Shown here in pieces: positions 54,704 to 62,476 of a stretch of DNA of 64,000 bases. The notes below the pieces were generated by a model that searched no databases, was not told the DNA's origin, and worked only from the letters and a program-made list of their open reading frames with translations. Position 1 is the first letter of the stretch; each line of letters begins with the position of its first letter. The position numbers were made by a program, and so were the translations under genes. The DNA lies in NCBI RefSeq assembly GCF_019880225.1, contig NZ_CP082284.1, forward strand, positions 1,984,001 to 2,048,000. Reading direction: 5' to 3'. This DNA comes from Halobaculum rubrum. Its GTDB lineage: Archaea > Halobacteriota > Halobacteria > Halobacteriales > Haloferacaceae.

Positions 54704-55103
54704 GCTCCGTCACCTCCTTCACGTCGAACTCGGCACCGCGAGCGGCGGCGAGGGTCGAGACAGCGTCGAGTGCTTCGTCGGCTCGGTTCTCGTGGATCAG
54801 CCCGAAAACGTTGTCGTCGGTCTTGACGATCGCGAGCTCACGGTTCGCGAGCGCCTCGATCTGCTCGTCGGTCAGCGTGACGACCGTCGCCCCCTTCCCG
54901 CCGTCAGTCGCGACACCCTCGCCGCGATCGGTATCGGCCTCGTCCGGCCCCTGGCAGTCGGGACACAGGTGCCGGATCTCCGGGTAGTACTCGTCCTCGC
55001 GAGACACATCGATCCGCTCGGTCTCACGCGTCAGGACGTACCGCCCGCAGCCGAGACAGACGACCTCCTCGGGCTCGTGGGGAAGCCGCTCGCCGAGCGT
55101 CAC
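54696..55103 (-). CDS. zinc-finger protein of the element operon
   Basis: The 135-residue protein starts at GTG 55103 with VVCLGCGRYVLTR and then RHLCPDCQG, a CXXC..CXXC zinc ribbon of about 30 residues. A soluble C-terminal part (TLTDEQIEALANRELAIVK) follows. It overlaps the next gene by 8 bases. Probably a nucleic-acid-binding accessory protein; unproven. Confidence 0.7.
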   Translation of the reverse strand: MTLGERLPHEPEEVVCLGCGRYVLTRETERIDVSREDEYYPEIRHLCPDCQGPDEADTDRGEGVATDGGKGATVVTLTDEQIEALANRELAIVKTDDNVFGLIHENRADEALDAVSTLAAARGAEFDVKEVTERA

Positions 55104-55432
55104 GCCGACTCACCTCCGTCTTCGTCGACGAACAGATCATCCAGCGTGCCGTCCTCGCCCTCGTCGGTCGGTTCGACACCGAGATCCGCGGTGTACGCCT
55201 CGATCTCCTCGACGAGCAGGTCAAGCACCTCGCGGACGGAGTCCTGCGAGCGGATCTGTCCGTGCTGGGAAGTGATCGACGAGACGAGATTCTGGAAGAT
55301 CGCGTCGTCCTCTTTCAGGACCTCGATGCCCTGTGCGAGCCGGCGGTACTTCGCGGCCTTCTGGAACGCCGCGGAGTTCAGCACCGCCTCGATCTCCTTG
55401 TCGGACAGCTCGTCGACCGAAAAATCGCTCAC
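55100..55432 (-). CDS. hypothetical acidic protein of the element operon
   Basis: The 110-residue protein starts at GTG 55432 and is helical (DELSDKEIEAVLNSAAFQKAAKYRRL), with an acidic tail. GTGA overlaps link it to both neighbours. Not recognised. Confidence 0.68.
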   Translation of the reverse strand: MSDFSVDELSDKEIEAVLNSAAFQKAAKYRRLAQGIEVLKEDDAIFQNLVSSITSQHGQIRSQDSVREVLDLLVEEIEAYTADLGVEPTDEGEDGTLDDLFVDEDGGESA

Positions 55433-55758
55433 GCCTCCTCACCTCCGTCGGCCGCGACCCGACGCGCGCCGGCGTCGAGAGCGAACGCGACCCCGCGCAG
55501 CTTCACGCCGGCAACGTCGAACCCGCACGGCGCGAGTCGCGTCCGGCACGGTCCGACCGTCGATAGGCCGTGATCCGCGAGCGCGCGGCCGCACTCGGGA
55601 CAGTCGTTTCTCAGGAAAAGCGGTACGTCCTCTCGTTCGGGGGATTCAAGCCCCGATGTGCTGTCGTCATACACGGCTTTCGTGCTCCACTCACGAAGGC
55701 CCGCGCGGACCGGCGTCCCAAGCGCCGGGTCCGCAAACTTCTGCGAGCAGGGACCCAT
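55429..55758 (-). CDS. zinc-finger protein, first gene of the leftward element operon
   Basis: The 109-residue protein starts at ATG 55758 and has CPECGRALADHG and GPCRTRLAPCGFD, a CPxCG-type zinc ribbon. The start is chosen because the operator/TATA palindrome at 55821-55837 places transcription start near 55795-55800, giving a short leader. It heads the five-gene operon that ends with the integrase (55758 to 52969), each gene overlapping the next. The longer open frame upstream crosses the promoter and is not used. Confidence 0.6.
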   Translation of the reverse strand: MGPCSQKFADPALGTPVRAGLREWSTKAVYDDSTSGLESPEREDVPLFLRNDCPECGRALADHGLSTVGPCRTRLAPCGFDVAGVKLRGVAFALDAGARRVAADGGEEA

Positions 55759-55820
55759 CGGGGAGCGACGGGTCCGCGAAGTGCCTTCGTACCAATCGGC
55801 TGAGAACGGACACGACTTGA

Positions 55821-55837
55821 ATATACCGATGGTATAT
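55821..55837 (-). promoter_or_regulatory. palindromic operator over the leftward promoter
   Basis: ATATACC, GAT, GGTATAT form a perfect 7-bp palindrome around GAT, and the same bases supply a TATA box. It lies about 25 bp before the likely transcription start of the leftward operon. The same palindrome recurs at 55883-55903. Confidence 0.65.
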
Positions 55838-55882
55838 GCTACTAGGTTATCTGATTCAGACATACCATCAGGATTGAGCACG

Positions 55883-55903
55883 CTATTTACCGATGGTATA
55901 TAG
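55883..55903 (+). promoter_or_regulatory. palindromic operator over the rightward repressor promoter
   Basis: CTATTTACC, GAT, GGTATATAG is the second copy of the operator, with one mismatch between arms. Its TATATAG half lies 24-30 nt before TTG 55927, so repressor binding would block its own promoter. Centres of the two operators are 64 bp apart. Confidence 0.65.
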
Positions 55904-55926
55904 ACATCTTGGGAGAGGGAATCAGA

Positions 55927-56217
55927 TTGAAACTCGTCCGTCCTACTGATTTCGATATTCTTGAGGCGTTTATGGAGCACGGACGGAACGTTGCGCCCAA
56001 CATTGCGGAACATCTGGACCGCGACAAAGGGTACATCAACACGCGACTGCCGCAACTCGCAGATTACGGGCTTCTCGCTCGTATCGGACCGAGTGAGAAC
56101 GCCGGCCTCTACGAGATCACAAAGCGCGGCCGCGTCGCACTGGAGCAGCGGGACGAGTACGAGGACGCGGACGACTTCGACGCCGTGATAGACGACTACC
56201 TCGACGACGAGGACTGA
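55927..56217 (+). CDS. winged-helix repressor of the element (phiH1 repressor-like)
   Basis: The 96-residue protein is a winged-helix DNA-binding protein of the haloarchaeal group that includes the phiH1 phage repressor: RPTDFDILEAFMEHGRNVAPNIAEHL then GYINTRLPQLADYGLLARIGPSE. An acidic tail follows. TTG 55927 is taken as start because it lies at leaderless distance from the TATA/operator palindrome; TTG 55909 is an alternative. It probably binds the two operators next to it and controls both the leftward operon and itself. Confidence 0.78.
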   Translation: MKLVRPTDFDILEAFMEHGRNVAPNIAEHLDRDKGYINTRLPQLADYGLLARIGPSENAGLYEITKRGRVALEQRDEYEDADDFDAVIDDYLDDED

Positions 56218-56254
56218 CCGAACGCTTTTCTCGGACGTTCTCGTATCGATTCGT

Positions 56255-56458
56255 ATGAGTACGGGACGCAAGATCAGCCTGATCGAGGAGGACGACGGCG
56301 GCTGGTCGGCGATCGACGAGGAGGTCGGCGTCGCCAGCCAAGGCGAGACGCGCGAGGAGGCACTCGCGAACCTCGACGAGGCGGTCGAACTCACGATCGA
56401 AGCCCGCGAGGACGACACGGAGGCTCCTGAAGCGGACGCGCCGTGGTTCGACGCGTGA
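56255..56458 (+). CDS. hicB: HicB family antitoxin
   Basis: The 67-residue protein KISLIEEDDGGWSAIDEEVGVASQGETREEALANLDEAVEL has the HicB partial RNase H-like fold (ISLIEEDDGGW, SQGETREEAL). It neutralises the toxin encoded by the overlapping next gene. It follows the repressor by 37 bp on the same strand. Confidence 0.86.
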   Translation: MSTGRKISLIEEDDGGWSAIDEEVGVASQGETREEALANLDEAVELTIEAREDDTEAPEADAPWFDA

Positions 56459-56706
56459 CAGGGCCGCCGCGCGATTTTTCCGGACACGATATCGTCAACG
56501 TCCTTCGGAAGTTCGACTACCGGAAGGACCGCCAGCGGGGGAGTCACGCGATCTTGAAGTACACGAATCCGGACACGGGCGAGGTCCGAACGGTGACGGT
56601 CCCGCTTCACGACCGGGTGAAGATCGGGACGCTCCAGAGTATCGCCGAACAGTGTGGTGCCGACGACTTCGGAGAGTGGTGCTACTGGATCGACGAACAC
56701 CGCTGA
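56455..56706 (+). CDS. hicA: HicA family mRNA interferase toxin
   Basis: The 83-residue protein has the HicA dsRNA-binding-like fold and the conserved catalytic His in RQRGSHAILKY. It cleaves mRNA when the antitoxin is lost, which can stabilise a mobile element in a population. GTG 56455 overlaps the hicB stop (GTGA). The order B then A is a known variant. Confidence 0.87.
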   Translation: MTGPPRDFSGHDIVNVLRKFDYRKDRQRGSHAILKYTNPDTGEVRTVTVPLHDRVKIGTLQSIAEQCGADDFGEWCYWIDEHR

Positions 56707-56741
56707 CTCGGCGGCGGCGGGAACTGTTTTGGACACGTGGA

Positions 56742-57065
56742 TCACTCCCCGAAGACGCGCGCCTCGGCACGATCGACGATCGTCTCGACCCACGCGGGGA
56801 GCTCGTCGAGATCGACGCCAACACCGCCACGGAACGCGCGCCGCGGTTCGATGTTCCTCAGCTTGACCCGCGCGTCGATCCGGTAGTCGTCGAACTGCTC
56901 GCCGGTCCGCGCCTCGACCTGTAGCGTTCCGTTCGCGTCGGTCGAGACGAGCACGTCGACGCGTCGGGGAACGCCGTCCCGGTCGTGACCGTGGGCGACG
57001 AGGTCGACGCTGATCTCGATCGTCTGTGCTCCGCTGCCATGGGCCGGCCGCTCGGACTGTGCCAT
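56742..57065 (-). CDS. hypothetical protein of the element
   Basis: The 107-residue protein has a beta-rich central part (EISVDLVAHGHDRDGVPRRVDVLVSTD) and an amphipathic C terminus (DLDELPAWVETIVDRAEARVFG). The start is taken as ATG 57065; ATG 57092 is possible. It converges with hicA and is followed upstream by the Orc1/Cdc6 gene on the same strand. Not recognised. Confidence 0.6.
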   Translation of the reverse strand: MAQSERPAHGSGAQTIEISVDLVAHGHDRDGVPRRVDVLVSTDANGTLQVEARTGEQFDDYRIDARVKLRNIEPRRAFRGGVGVDLDELPAWVETIVDRAEARVFGE

Positions 57066-57108
57066 ACCCGACGCTGTGACCGTCCCCTGCATAAGGCCGA
57101 GTCGGAGG

Positions 57109-57128
57109 TTCCACTCGCTTCCACTCGG
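57109..57128 (+). repeat. candidate Orc-binding repeat, copy A
   Basis: TTCCACTCG then C then TTCCACTCGG, a tandem of a TTCCAnTCG half site. Related copies are at 57174-57193 and 58239-58258, all in the same direction, around the cdc6 gene. Confidence 0.5.
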
Positions 57129-57167
57129 TCACAAACCGCCAGACAACGCCCGATCTCAGACTTCCAG

Positions 57168-58190
57168 TTACCCTTCCACTCGCTTCGAGTCGGTCAGCCG
57201 ATACAGCTTCCCATCCGCTCCCCGGGATACCGCGACGAGGTTGTAGTGTTCGAGCTTCGGGAGGTGCGTCCCGCGCATCGAGCGATAGCTGAGGGTGTCG
57301 TCGCCGTGCTCCTCCTGGTATCGTTCGTACAGATCCTTCTGGATGAGCGGCCCGTCGCGTTTGAGGATCTGATAGACGGTATGCTGGTGATCGTTCAACT
57401 TCGAGATCGACTTCTGGCGGATCTCTGCCTCGGCGTCGACGACGGACTCCTCGACGAGCCGCTCCGGGATCGACGAAAGGCCCTCACCGGCAGCCTTCTT
57501 CGCGGCGACCCGCAGCGCCGTGATAGCTTTCCGGGCATCGCCGTCGGTCGACTCGGCGATCCGACGGAGGACGTGGCGCTCGGCAGCACCGTCAACGAGC
57601 CCGGACTGAGCGCGTCGGCCGAGGATCTCCGTCACGATATCGGCGTTGTAGTGGTCGAACCGGACACGGTAGCCGACGCCGATGCGCGAGCGGACACGGT
57701 CTTCGAGCTTGGCGAATAGGTCCACCTCACGGTTCGCGATAGCGATCCACGAGAGCCCGCGGACGGTGTGAAGGTCGTACAGCAGTTTCGTGTCCCGGAG
57801 CTGGTCGACCTCGTCGAGGATGATCACGCTGGGTGAGTCGAGCTTCGACTGCAGCTCATCGAGGAGATCTCGAACGGGAGCGCCGCGACGGACCGAGGTG
57901 TTCGCGAGATCCTTGACGGCGCGTTCGAGGACGGCGCTGCGAGTGTAGTCCTTCCAGCAGTTCACGTAGCCGGTCGGCACGTCGAGCACCTCGCGCCGGA
58001 GCTCTCGAACGGAGGCGCGCGCAACTGTCGTCTTCCCCGAGCCGGAGGGACCGAACAGAAAACAGTTCTCGGCAGAAAAGCCGTCCTCGACGGGTGCAAG
58101 GGCGTCTGTGACCTCGTTCATGTGCTGATGCCGACCAACGATCTCTCGCGGAAGGTGATCGTCCTCGAACACTGTGCCGTCACGTAACAT
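57168..58190 (-). CDS. cdc6: Orc1/Cdc6 family replication initiator
   Basis: The 340-residue AAA+ protein has Walker A LFGPSGSGKTTVA near residue 52, intact Walker B SVIILDEVDQL, a sensor region, and a C-terminal winged helix (SYRSMRGTHLPKLEHYNLVAVS). Lengths below 400 are common for mobile-element Orc proteins. It probably recognises an origin on the excised element. On the minus strand CTTATC about 27 nt before ATG 58190 serves as TATA box. Repeats TTCCAnTyGCTTCCAnTCGG flank the gene. Confidence 0.9.
   Translation of the reverse strand: MLRDGTVFEDDHLPREIVGRHQHMNEVTDALAPVEDGFSAENCFLFGPSGSGKTTVARASVRELRREVLDVPTGYVNCWKDYTRSAVLERAVKDLANTSVRRGAPVRDLLDELQSKLDSPSVIILDEVDQLRDTKLLYDLHTVRGLSWIAIANREVDLFAKLEDRVRSRIGVGYRVRFDHYNADIVTEILGRRAQSGLVDGAAERHVLRRIAESTDGDARKAITALRVAAKKAAGEGLSSIPERLVEESVVDAEAEIRQKSISKLNDHQHTVYQILKRDGPLIQKDLYERYQEEHGDDTLSYRSMRGTHLPKLEHYNLVAVSRGADGKLYRLTDSKRVEG
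57174..57193 (+). repeat. candidate Orc-binding repeat, copy B
   Basis: TTCCACTCGCTTCGAGTCGG overlaps the 3' end of the cdc6 gene and resembles copies A and C, with one diverged half site. Confidence 0.45.
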
Positions 58191-58238
58191 CTACTCGAAT
58201 CGGTGTGCCCGGCGGGGTGATAAGTGGACACGCATACC

Positions 58239-58258
58239 TTCCAGTTGCTTCCAGTCGG
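58239..58258 (+). repeat. candidate Orc-binding repeat, copy C
   Basis: TTCCAGTTGCTTCCAGTCGG lies 49 bp upstream of the cdc6 start codon. Together with copies A and B it gives the consensus TTCCAnTnGCTTCCAnTCGG, a plausible origin or autoregulation site. Confidence 0.5.
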
Positions 58259-58359
58259 CTGCACAATCATGGGTTGTTGACGCCCGCGGGCGCCCGCGCT
58301 GTTCGCGAGCGGTATGGTTCGATGAGAGAGTGTGGGTCACTACTGCGTGAAGAAGTCAG

Positions 58360-58432
58360 GGGCAGGCGAATTCCCTACCCAAGGAACATGGCGCCTGCCC
58401 GCTGCGGGCCCGTATAGAATGAGAGCGTCTCA
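58360..58432. other. stem-loop cluster in the cdc6 to S-layer gap
   Basis: In the 558-bp gap 58191-58748 there is a 9-bp stem GGGCAGGCG/CGCCTGCCC (58360-58368 with 58392-58400), an overlapping GCCCG/CGGGC hairpin (58397-58409) and TGAGA/TCTCA (58420-58432). No ORF has coding character. It could be a terminator, a small RNA or a recombination site; I could not match it to SRP, RNase P or a tRNA. Confidence 0.4.
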
Positions 58433-58565
58433 CGTACTTATGGATTCGGGTCGACCGTCGACGATACCGTTCGACGGATGATCGAACCCGGGATTTTGAA
58501 TTCTGGCGTTTGAAGGCTTCTCCCTACTATGTGATGGGTTCTCACACCCATGTCGTTCACACAAA

Positions 58566-58591
58566 GTATTTACCGTGACTGCCATTTATTC
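58566..58591 (+). promoter_or_regulatory. candidate S-layer gene promoter
   Basis: GTATTTAC (58566-58573) and ATTTATT (58584-58590) are TATA-like. Transcription from here would give a leader of about 140-150 nt before ATG 58749. A long structured leader is known for haloarchaeal S-layer genes, so this is plausible. A CCGACA/TGTCGG hairpin near 58650 lies in the leader. Confidence 0.4.
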
Positions 58592-58748
58592 CTCACACCC
58601 CTACCCGAATGCGCTGGTAGCCACGCAGCCCCAGACCGAGTCCGGCTGTCCACCGACAACCGGTGTCGGGTGTGGCAGGCGGGCGTCTGCAGCAGGCTCG
58701 GGAGGACGCTGCCGGTGCGATGCAGTGCGGTGCGATTCAACACAAACC

Positions 58749-61670
58749 ATGACAGACAACAATAACAAGATCCGCGCGCTGTTCCTGACAGCGCTGATGG
58801 TGTTCAGCGTCTTCGCTGGGACTGTCGCGTTCGCAGGTACAGCTGCTGCGGCAACTTCCGGTCTCTCCGTGAGTCCGTCAGATGCAGCTCCTGGCGACAC
58901 AATAACGGTGAGTGCGACAGCCGCAACGGGCGGAAATGACGTAACGTATGCAATTGACGCAGACCAAGATGGAAGCATCCAATCGGATGAGCACATCGCT
59001 ACCAATACCTCGGACACCAATGGGAATTCTGAGGTAACATTCACGCCTTCAGATATCGCTGGCATTACAGCGGATTCTGACGGTACGTATACGGTGTACG
59101 CTGTCGAGGAAGGTAATGGCGATGGTACCGACGACACCACATACACCGTAAGTAGCCCGGGTAGCACCTACGACCAATCCACGACGCTCAACCTGAACTC
59201 CGACACAGACGCACCGTCTGTTTCTGGAGCAGTTGAGTTCTCGGACACTGATGGTGCCAACATCGCTGGCGGCACGACCGACAGTGAGAGCATCATTGAG
59301 GTCGGATTCTCCGAGGACGTTCTCCAGAACGACTCCTCGAGCGCACTCACGACGACCGACAACATCACCGTCTACGTCAACGATGAGGACGTCACGAGCG
59401 ACTACACGCTCGACTCGGCCGGTGACACGAACGGCCAGATCGTCCTCTCATCGTCGACAGCGCTCGACCCCGGCGACGAGGTCATTGTCAACATCAACGC
59501 CCTCTCCGACACGACTGGCGTTGACTCCGCCGAACCCGGTAACGTTTCGGTGACCGTGACCGGCACGACGCTCGCAGAGAGTGGCTCGGATCTCAGCACC
59601 TTCGAAGGAGCTACCGTTGCCTTCGTCACGGAGGACGGTTCCGAGGACCTGAATCAGGACCTCGAAATTGTCACGGACGGTGGCGAGTTCATCTTCAGTG
59701 GTAGCACTGGTCCCGGTAGTCAGGTCTACGTCTTCGATACGGCCGACCGAAACACCAGTGCGACCTACCAGTTCAGTACGGTCCTTGACAACGGTAACGC
59801 GGACGTTACTGACAGGTCGCTGGACATCCGCCAGCTCGGTCTGTCGGCTTCGGTCGACAACGAGAACATCACGACCGCGGAGGCCCTGACCGGCGAGGTC
59901 AGCGCCAACGCCGGTAACCGCGACATCACCGTCGAGGTTACCGACTCCGACGACGACGTTGTCCCCGGCGCCACCGCAACCGTCACGCTTGACGGCTCCG
60001 GTGAGGGCACGTTCGACGTCGGCACGCTCTCGGATACGGGCACCTACTCGGTCGAGCTCACTGACGTCAGCACTGGCGTCAGTACCACGACCAACGACGT
60101 GACCGTGAGCGAGACTGAAGAGGGCGAGTCCGCACTCGGCGCGGGCACGGTCTCGGTCACGCAGGGTGACAACGCCGAGTTCACGATCGAACTGAACAAC
60201 GACGCCACCGAGGCGACCGTCCTCATCGGCGACATCGCTGAGGACGGCTACCAAGCCAACGTCACTGTCACGGACGGCAATGACGACGGCGAGGTTACGT
60301 TCGACTTCAACACCTACACTGCCGGCACGACCGGCAGCACTATCGTCACGCTCGCTGGCGACAGCGAGGGCACTGACGACACAGTCGCGCTGGACAACCA
60401 GGGCGACGATGAGCAGACGCTCTCGGACATCCTCGACACTGGCGACTACATCGTCAGTACGAGCACGGGCGACGCGGCCGCGACGGCCGACAGCCCCGAC
60501 GAGGTCGGTACGCTCATCATCGAGGAGCGCTCGGTGCCGAGCCAGCAGCTCTGGCGGACGAGCGACGACACGCTCGAAGCGGTCGGTGACGCAATCGACG
60601 ATGAGGACGTCGACGAGGTGTCGGCAATCACCTCGGCTGTCGAGAACGGCCAGGTCACGCAGACTGACACGGTCGCTATCGACCCCGATGGTGGCATGGA
60701 CGACGTCCTTGTCCACCAGGTTTCCGCTGATGGTCTCGAGGGCGTCCTCGCGAACGTGAGTGCCAGCGACGACTCCACGACCACCGCCTTCTACAAGGCG
60801 ACGCAGACCAACAACACGTACGGCCAGCCCGTGCTGGAGGTTCTCTTCGAGGAGACCAACCCCGGCTCGAACGCTGACCCTGCGACGCTCAACCTGAGCG
60901 CGCTCGGCAGCGCGCCGGACGCACTGACGGTTGTGTACGACGACACGTCGTCGACGTACTACGTTTTCCTCGACACGGACACTCTGGAGAGCCAGGGCTT
61001 CGAGGACGGCGATAACGTCGAGACGGAGGTCAACGTGCAGGACGAGCACCTGCTCGACATCGACAGCGATGTCACCGCAGAGAACGCCGAGGACGAGTAC
61101 CAGACCGCCGCAGCGAACTTCAGTGTCGAGGAGGCAACGGGCAGCTTCGACACGAACGCTGACGACGAGGTTGAAGCAGCCGCCGGTGACGCGTCCATCA
61201 CGGGTACGACGAACGTCGCGCCCGGGACGGAGTTCACGGTTCGCGTCCAGTCCACCGACGAGACGCAGCCGCGCTTCATCGAGACGCAGACCGTGACTGT
61301 CGCTTCGGACGGCTCGTTCGAGGCAACGTTCAACCTGAGCAACAACGCTGCTGGCGACACGTTCACCGCGAGCGCCCGCCAGGCAGCCTTCTCCGCATCG
61401 GCTGACGGCGTGCTCGTCGAGAGCACGGCCACGCCGACCGCGACCGCGACGCCTGACGAGGGCACGGCAACCGCGACCGCGACGGCAACGGCAACCGCAA
61501 CCGCGACGGCGACCGCGACGGCCACCGAGGCTGACGACGGTACGCCGACCGCGACCGCGACGCCCGACGAGGAGACGACGACCTCGACGTCGACGCCCGG
61601 CTTCGGCGCGGTGCTGGCAGTCATCGCCCTGATGGGCGCCGCGCTGCTGGCCGCTCGTCGCAACAACTAA
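58749..61670 (+). CDS. csg: S-layer glycoprotein with PGF-CTERM
   Basis: The 973-residue precursor forms the outer protein lattice. The start MTDNNNKIRALFLTALMVFSVFAGTVAF is a Sec signal with cleavage after AGTAAAA. The mature protein has Ig-like beta domains with many NxS/T glycosylation sites and very high Asp/Thr content. The end is a Thr/Ala-Thr repeat (about 61425-61590), the archaeosortase motif TPGFG, one membrane helix and RRNN. ATG 58749 is used; the upstream in-frame extension lacks a signal. Codon usage changes near 59160 (see findings). Length exceeds that of the Haloferax volcanii homologue (827). Confidence 0.93.
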   Translation: MTDNNNKIRALFLTALMVFSVFAGTVAFAGTAAAATSGLSVSPSDAAPGDTITVSATAATGGNDVTYAIDADQDGSIQSDEHIATNTSDTNGNSEVTFTPSDIAGITADSDGTYTVYAVEEGNGDGTDDTTYTVSSPGSTYDQSTTLNLNSDTDAPSVSGAVEFSDTDGANIAGGTTDSESIIEVGFSEDVLQNDSSSALTTTDNITVYVNDEDVTSDYTLDSAGDTNGQIVLSSSTALDPGDEVIVNINALSDTTGVDSAEPGNVSVTVTGTTLAESGSDLSTFEGATVAFVTEDGSEDLNQDLEIVTDGGEFIFSGSTGPGSQVYVFDTADRNTSATYQFSTVLDNGNADVTDRSLDIRQLGLSASVDNENITTAEALTGEVSANAGNRDITVEVTDSDDDVVPGATATVTLDGSGEGTFDVGTLSDTGTYSVELTDVSTGVSTTTNDVTVSETEEGESALGAGTVSVTQGDNAEFTIELNNDATEATVLIGDIAEDGYQANVTVTDGNDDGEVTFDFNTYTAGTTGSTIVTLAGDSEGTDDTVALDNQGDDEQTLSDILDTGDYIVSTSTGDAAATADSPDEVGTLIIEERSVPSQQLWRTSDDTLEAVGDAIDDEDVDEVSAITSAVENGQVTQTDTVAIDPDGGMDDVLVHQVSADGLEGVLANVSASDDSTTTAFYKATQTNNTYGQPVLEVLFEETNPGSNADPATLNLSALGSAPDALTVVYDDTSSTYYVFLDTDTLESQGFEDGDNVETEVNVQDEHLLDIDSDVTAENAEDEYQTAAANFSVEEATGSFDTNADDEVEAAAGDASITGTTNVAPGTEFTVRVQSTDETQPRFIETQTVTVASDGSFEATFNLSNNAAGDTFTASARQAAFSASADGVLVESTATPTATATPDEGTATATATATATATATATATATEADDGTPTATATPDEETTTSTSTPGFGAVLAVIALMGAALLAARRNN

Positions 61671-61682
61671 CTAATCACGACT

Positions 61683-61730
61683 GACCGGCCGTACCCGGTC
61701 ACGTCCGCTTCACGCGGACCCATTCTTTCG
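61683..61730 (+). terminator. tandem hairpins after the S-layer gene
   Basis: GACCGG/CCGGTC (61683-61700) and GTCCGC/GCGGAC (61703-61719) are two consecutive stem-loops 12 bases after the stop, followed by the T-rich CATTCTTTCG. This fits a strong terminator for a highly expressed gene. Confidence 0.6.
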
Positions 61731-61820
61731 ACGCGCTCACACCGACCAGCGACGGCGGTCGCATTGGGATGCACCCCGACGGCCGGGAGATTCACGTCCC
61801 CCTGAGCAGTACTGTAGGAT

Positions 61821-62417
61821 ATGTCCGACGCAGAGCGCCTGCGTGACGGCCCCGCGACTGGGATCGACCTCGGCGCCCTCCCGCTCGAACTGCGAGCGAT
61901 GGCTCGCAAGATCGCGGTGAACGGAACGCCGGGACACTCGACGGAGAACTCTTCGGCACAGTTCACGAACGTCGTCTACCTCGATGGCGACCAGCAGGCG
62001 GCAGCTGAGCTGTTCGCCGAGGTGAATGCAGACAAGCTTGAGCAGATGGAGTTCTCAAAGCGGAACGTCCTGCAGACATCGATGGAGCGTCCACTGTATG
62101 ACCTCATTCTCGATGCGCACGGCGAGCGGAAACTCGAGTGGTGTGAGGACCTCATCGTCGAACGCCGGCGTGATGGGAGTACCTGGGTCTTCGAGAAAGA
62201 GGCGTACATCTCGCAACAGGGGCAACGCTACCGCGTCAACGACCGAAGTCACGGTGCCGCGCGGGTCGACCGCTCGCTGCAGGCGTTGTACGATGAGTTG
62301 AAGCCGACGATCACACCGTCGACGCTCCGGGAGGCCGGCGTCGAGGGCGACGTGGCGCCGGTGATCGCGTACTACCGTCAGAACTCTGAGTTTGACAACA
62401 CCACCCTTGCAGAATAA
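61821..62417 (+). CDS. hypothetical protein downstream of S-layer gene
   Basis: The 198-residue soluble protein has no recognised domain. It contains CEDLIVERRRDGSTWVFEKEAYIS and PLYDLILDAHGERKLEW, an alpha/beta pattern. Codon usage is mildly less GC-rich than the core genome. It may belong to the accessory region rather than to the S-layer locus. Confidence 0.65.
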   Translation: MSDAERLRDGPATGIDLGALPLELRAMARKIAVNGTPGHSTENSSAQFTNVVYLDGDQQAAAELFAEVNADKLEQMEFSKRNVLQTSMERPLYDLILDAHGERKLEWCEDLIVERRRDGSTWVFEKEAYISQQGQRYRVNDRSHGAARVDRSLQALYDELKPTITPSTLREAGVEGDVAPVIAYYRQNSEFDNTTLAE

Positions 62418-62476
62418 CACAACTCGGAGGCATCAATCGAAATCGTAAAATACGGAAATTCGTTGGTGGCACGACG

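Noticed and set aside
55759-57132. Long minus-strand frame extending the first zinc-finger gene to 567 residues
   Set aside because: It runs antisense to hicBA and the repressor and across the promoter; only the part from 55758 down has coding character.
58205-58417. 70-residue plus-strand frame upstream of the S-layer gene
   Set aside because: Composition is not protein-like, it overlaps stem-loops and a repeat, and no promoter is evident.
58470-58510. tRNA or tRNA fragment as attachment site (TCGAACCCGGG stretch)
   Set aside because: On the minus strand it has a GGTTCGA-like sequence, but T-arm, anticodon-arm and acceptor pairings cannot be formed.
58191-58748. SRP RNA or RNase P RNA gene
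   Set aside because: Conserved core sequences of these RNAs are not visible; only generic stem-loops are seen.
58575-58748. 58-residue N-terminal extension of the S-layer protein
   Set aside because: The extension has no signal peptide and the internal ATG 58749 starts a clear Sec signal.
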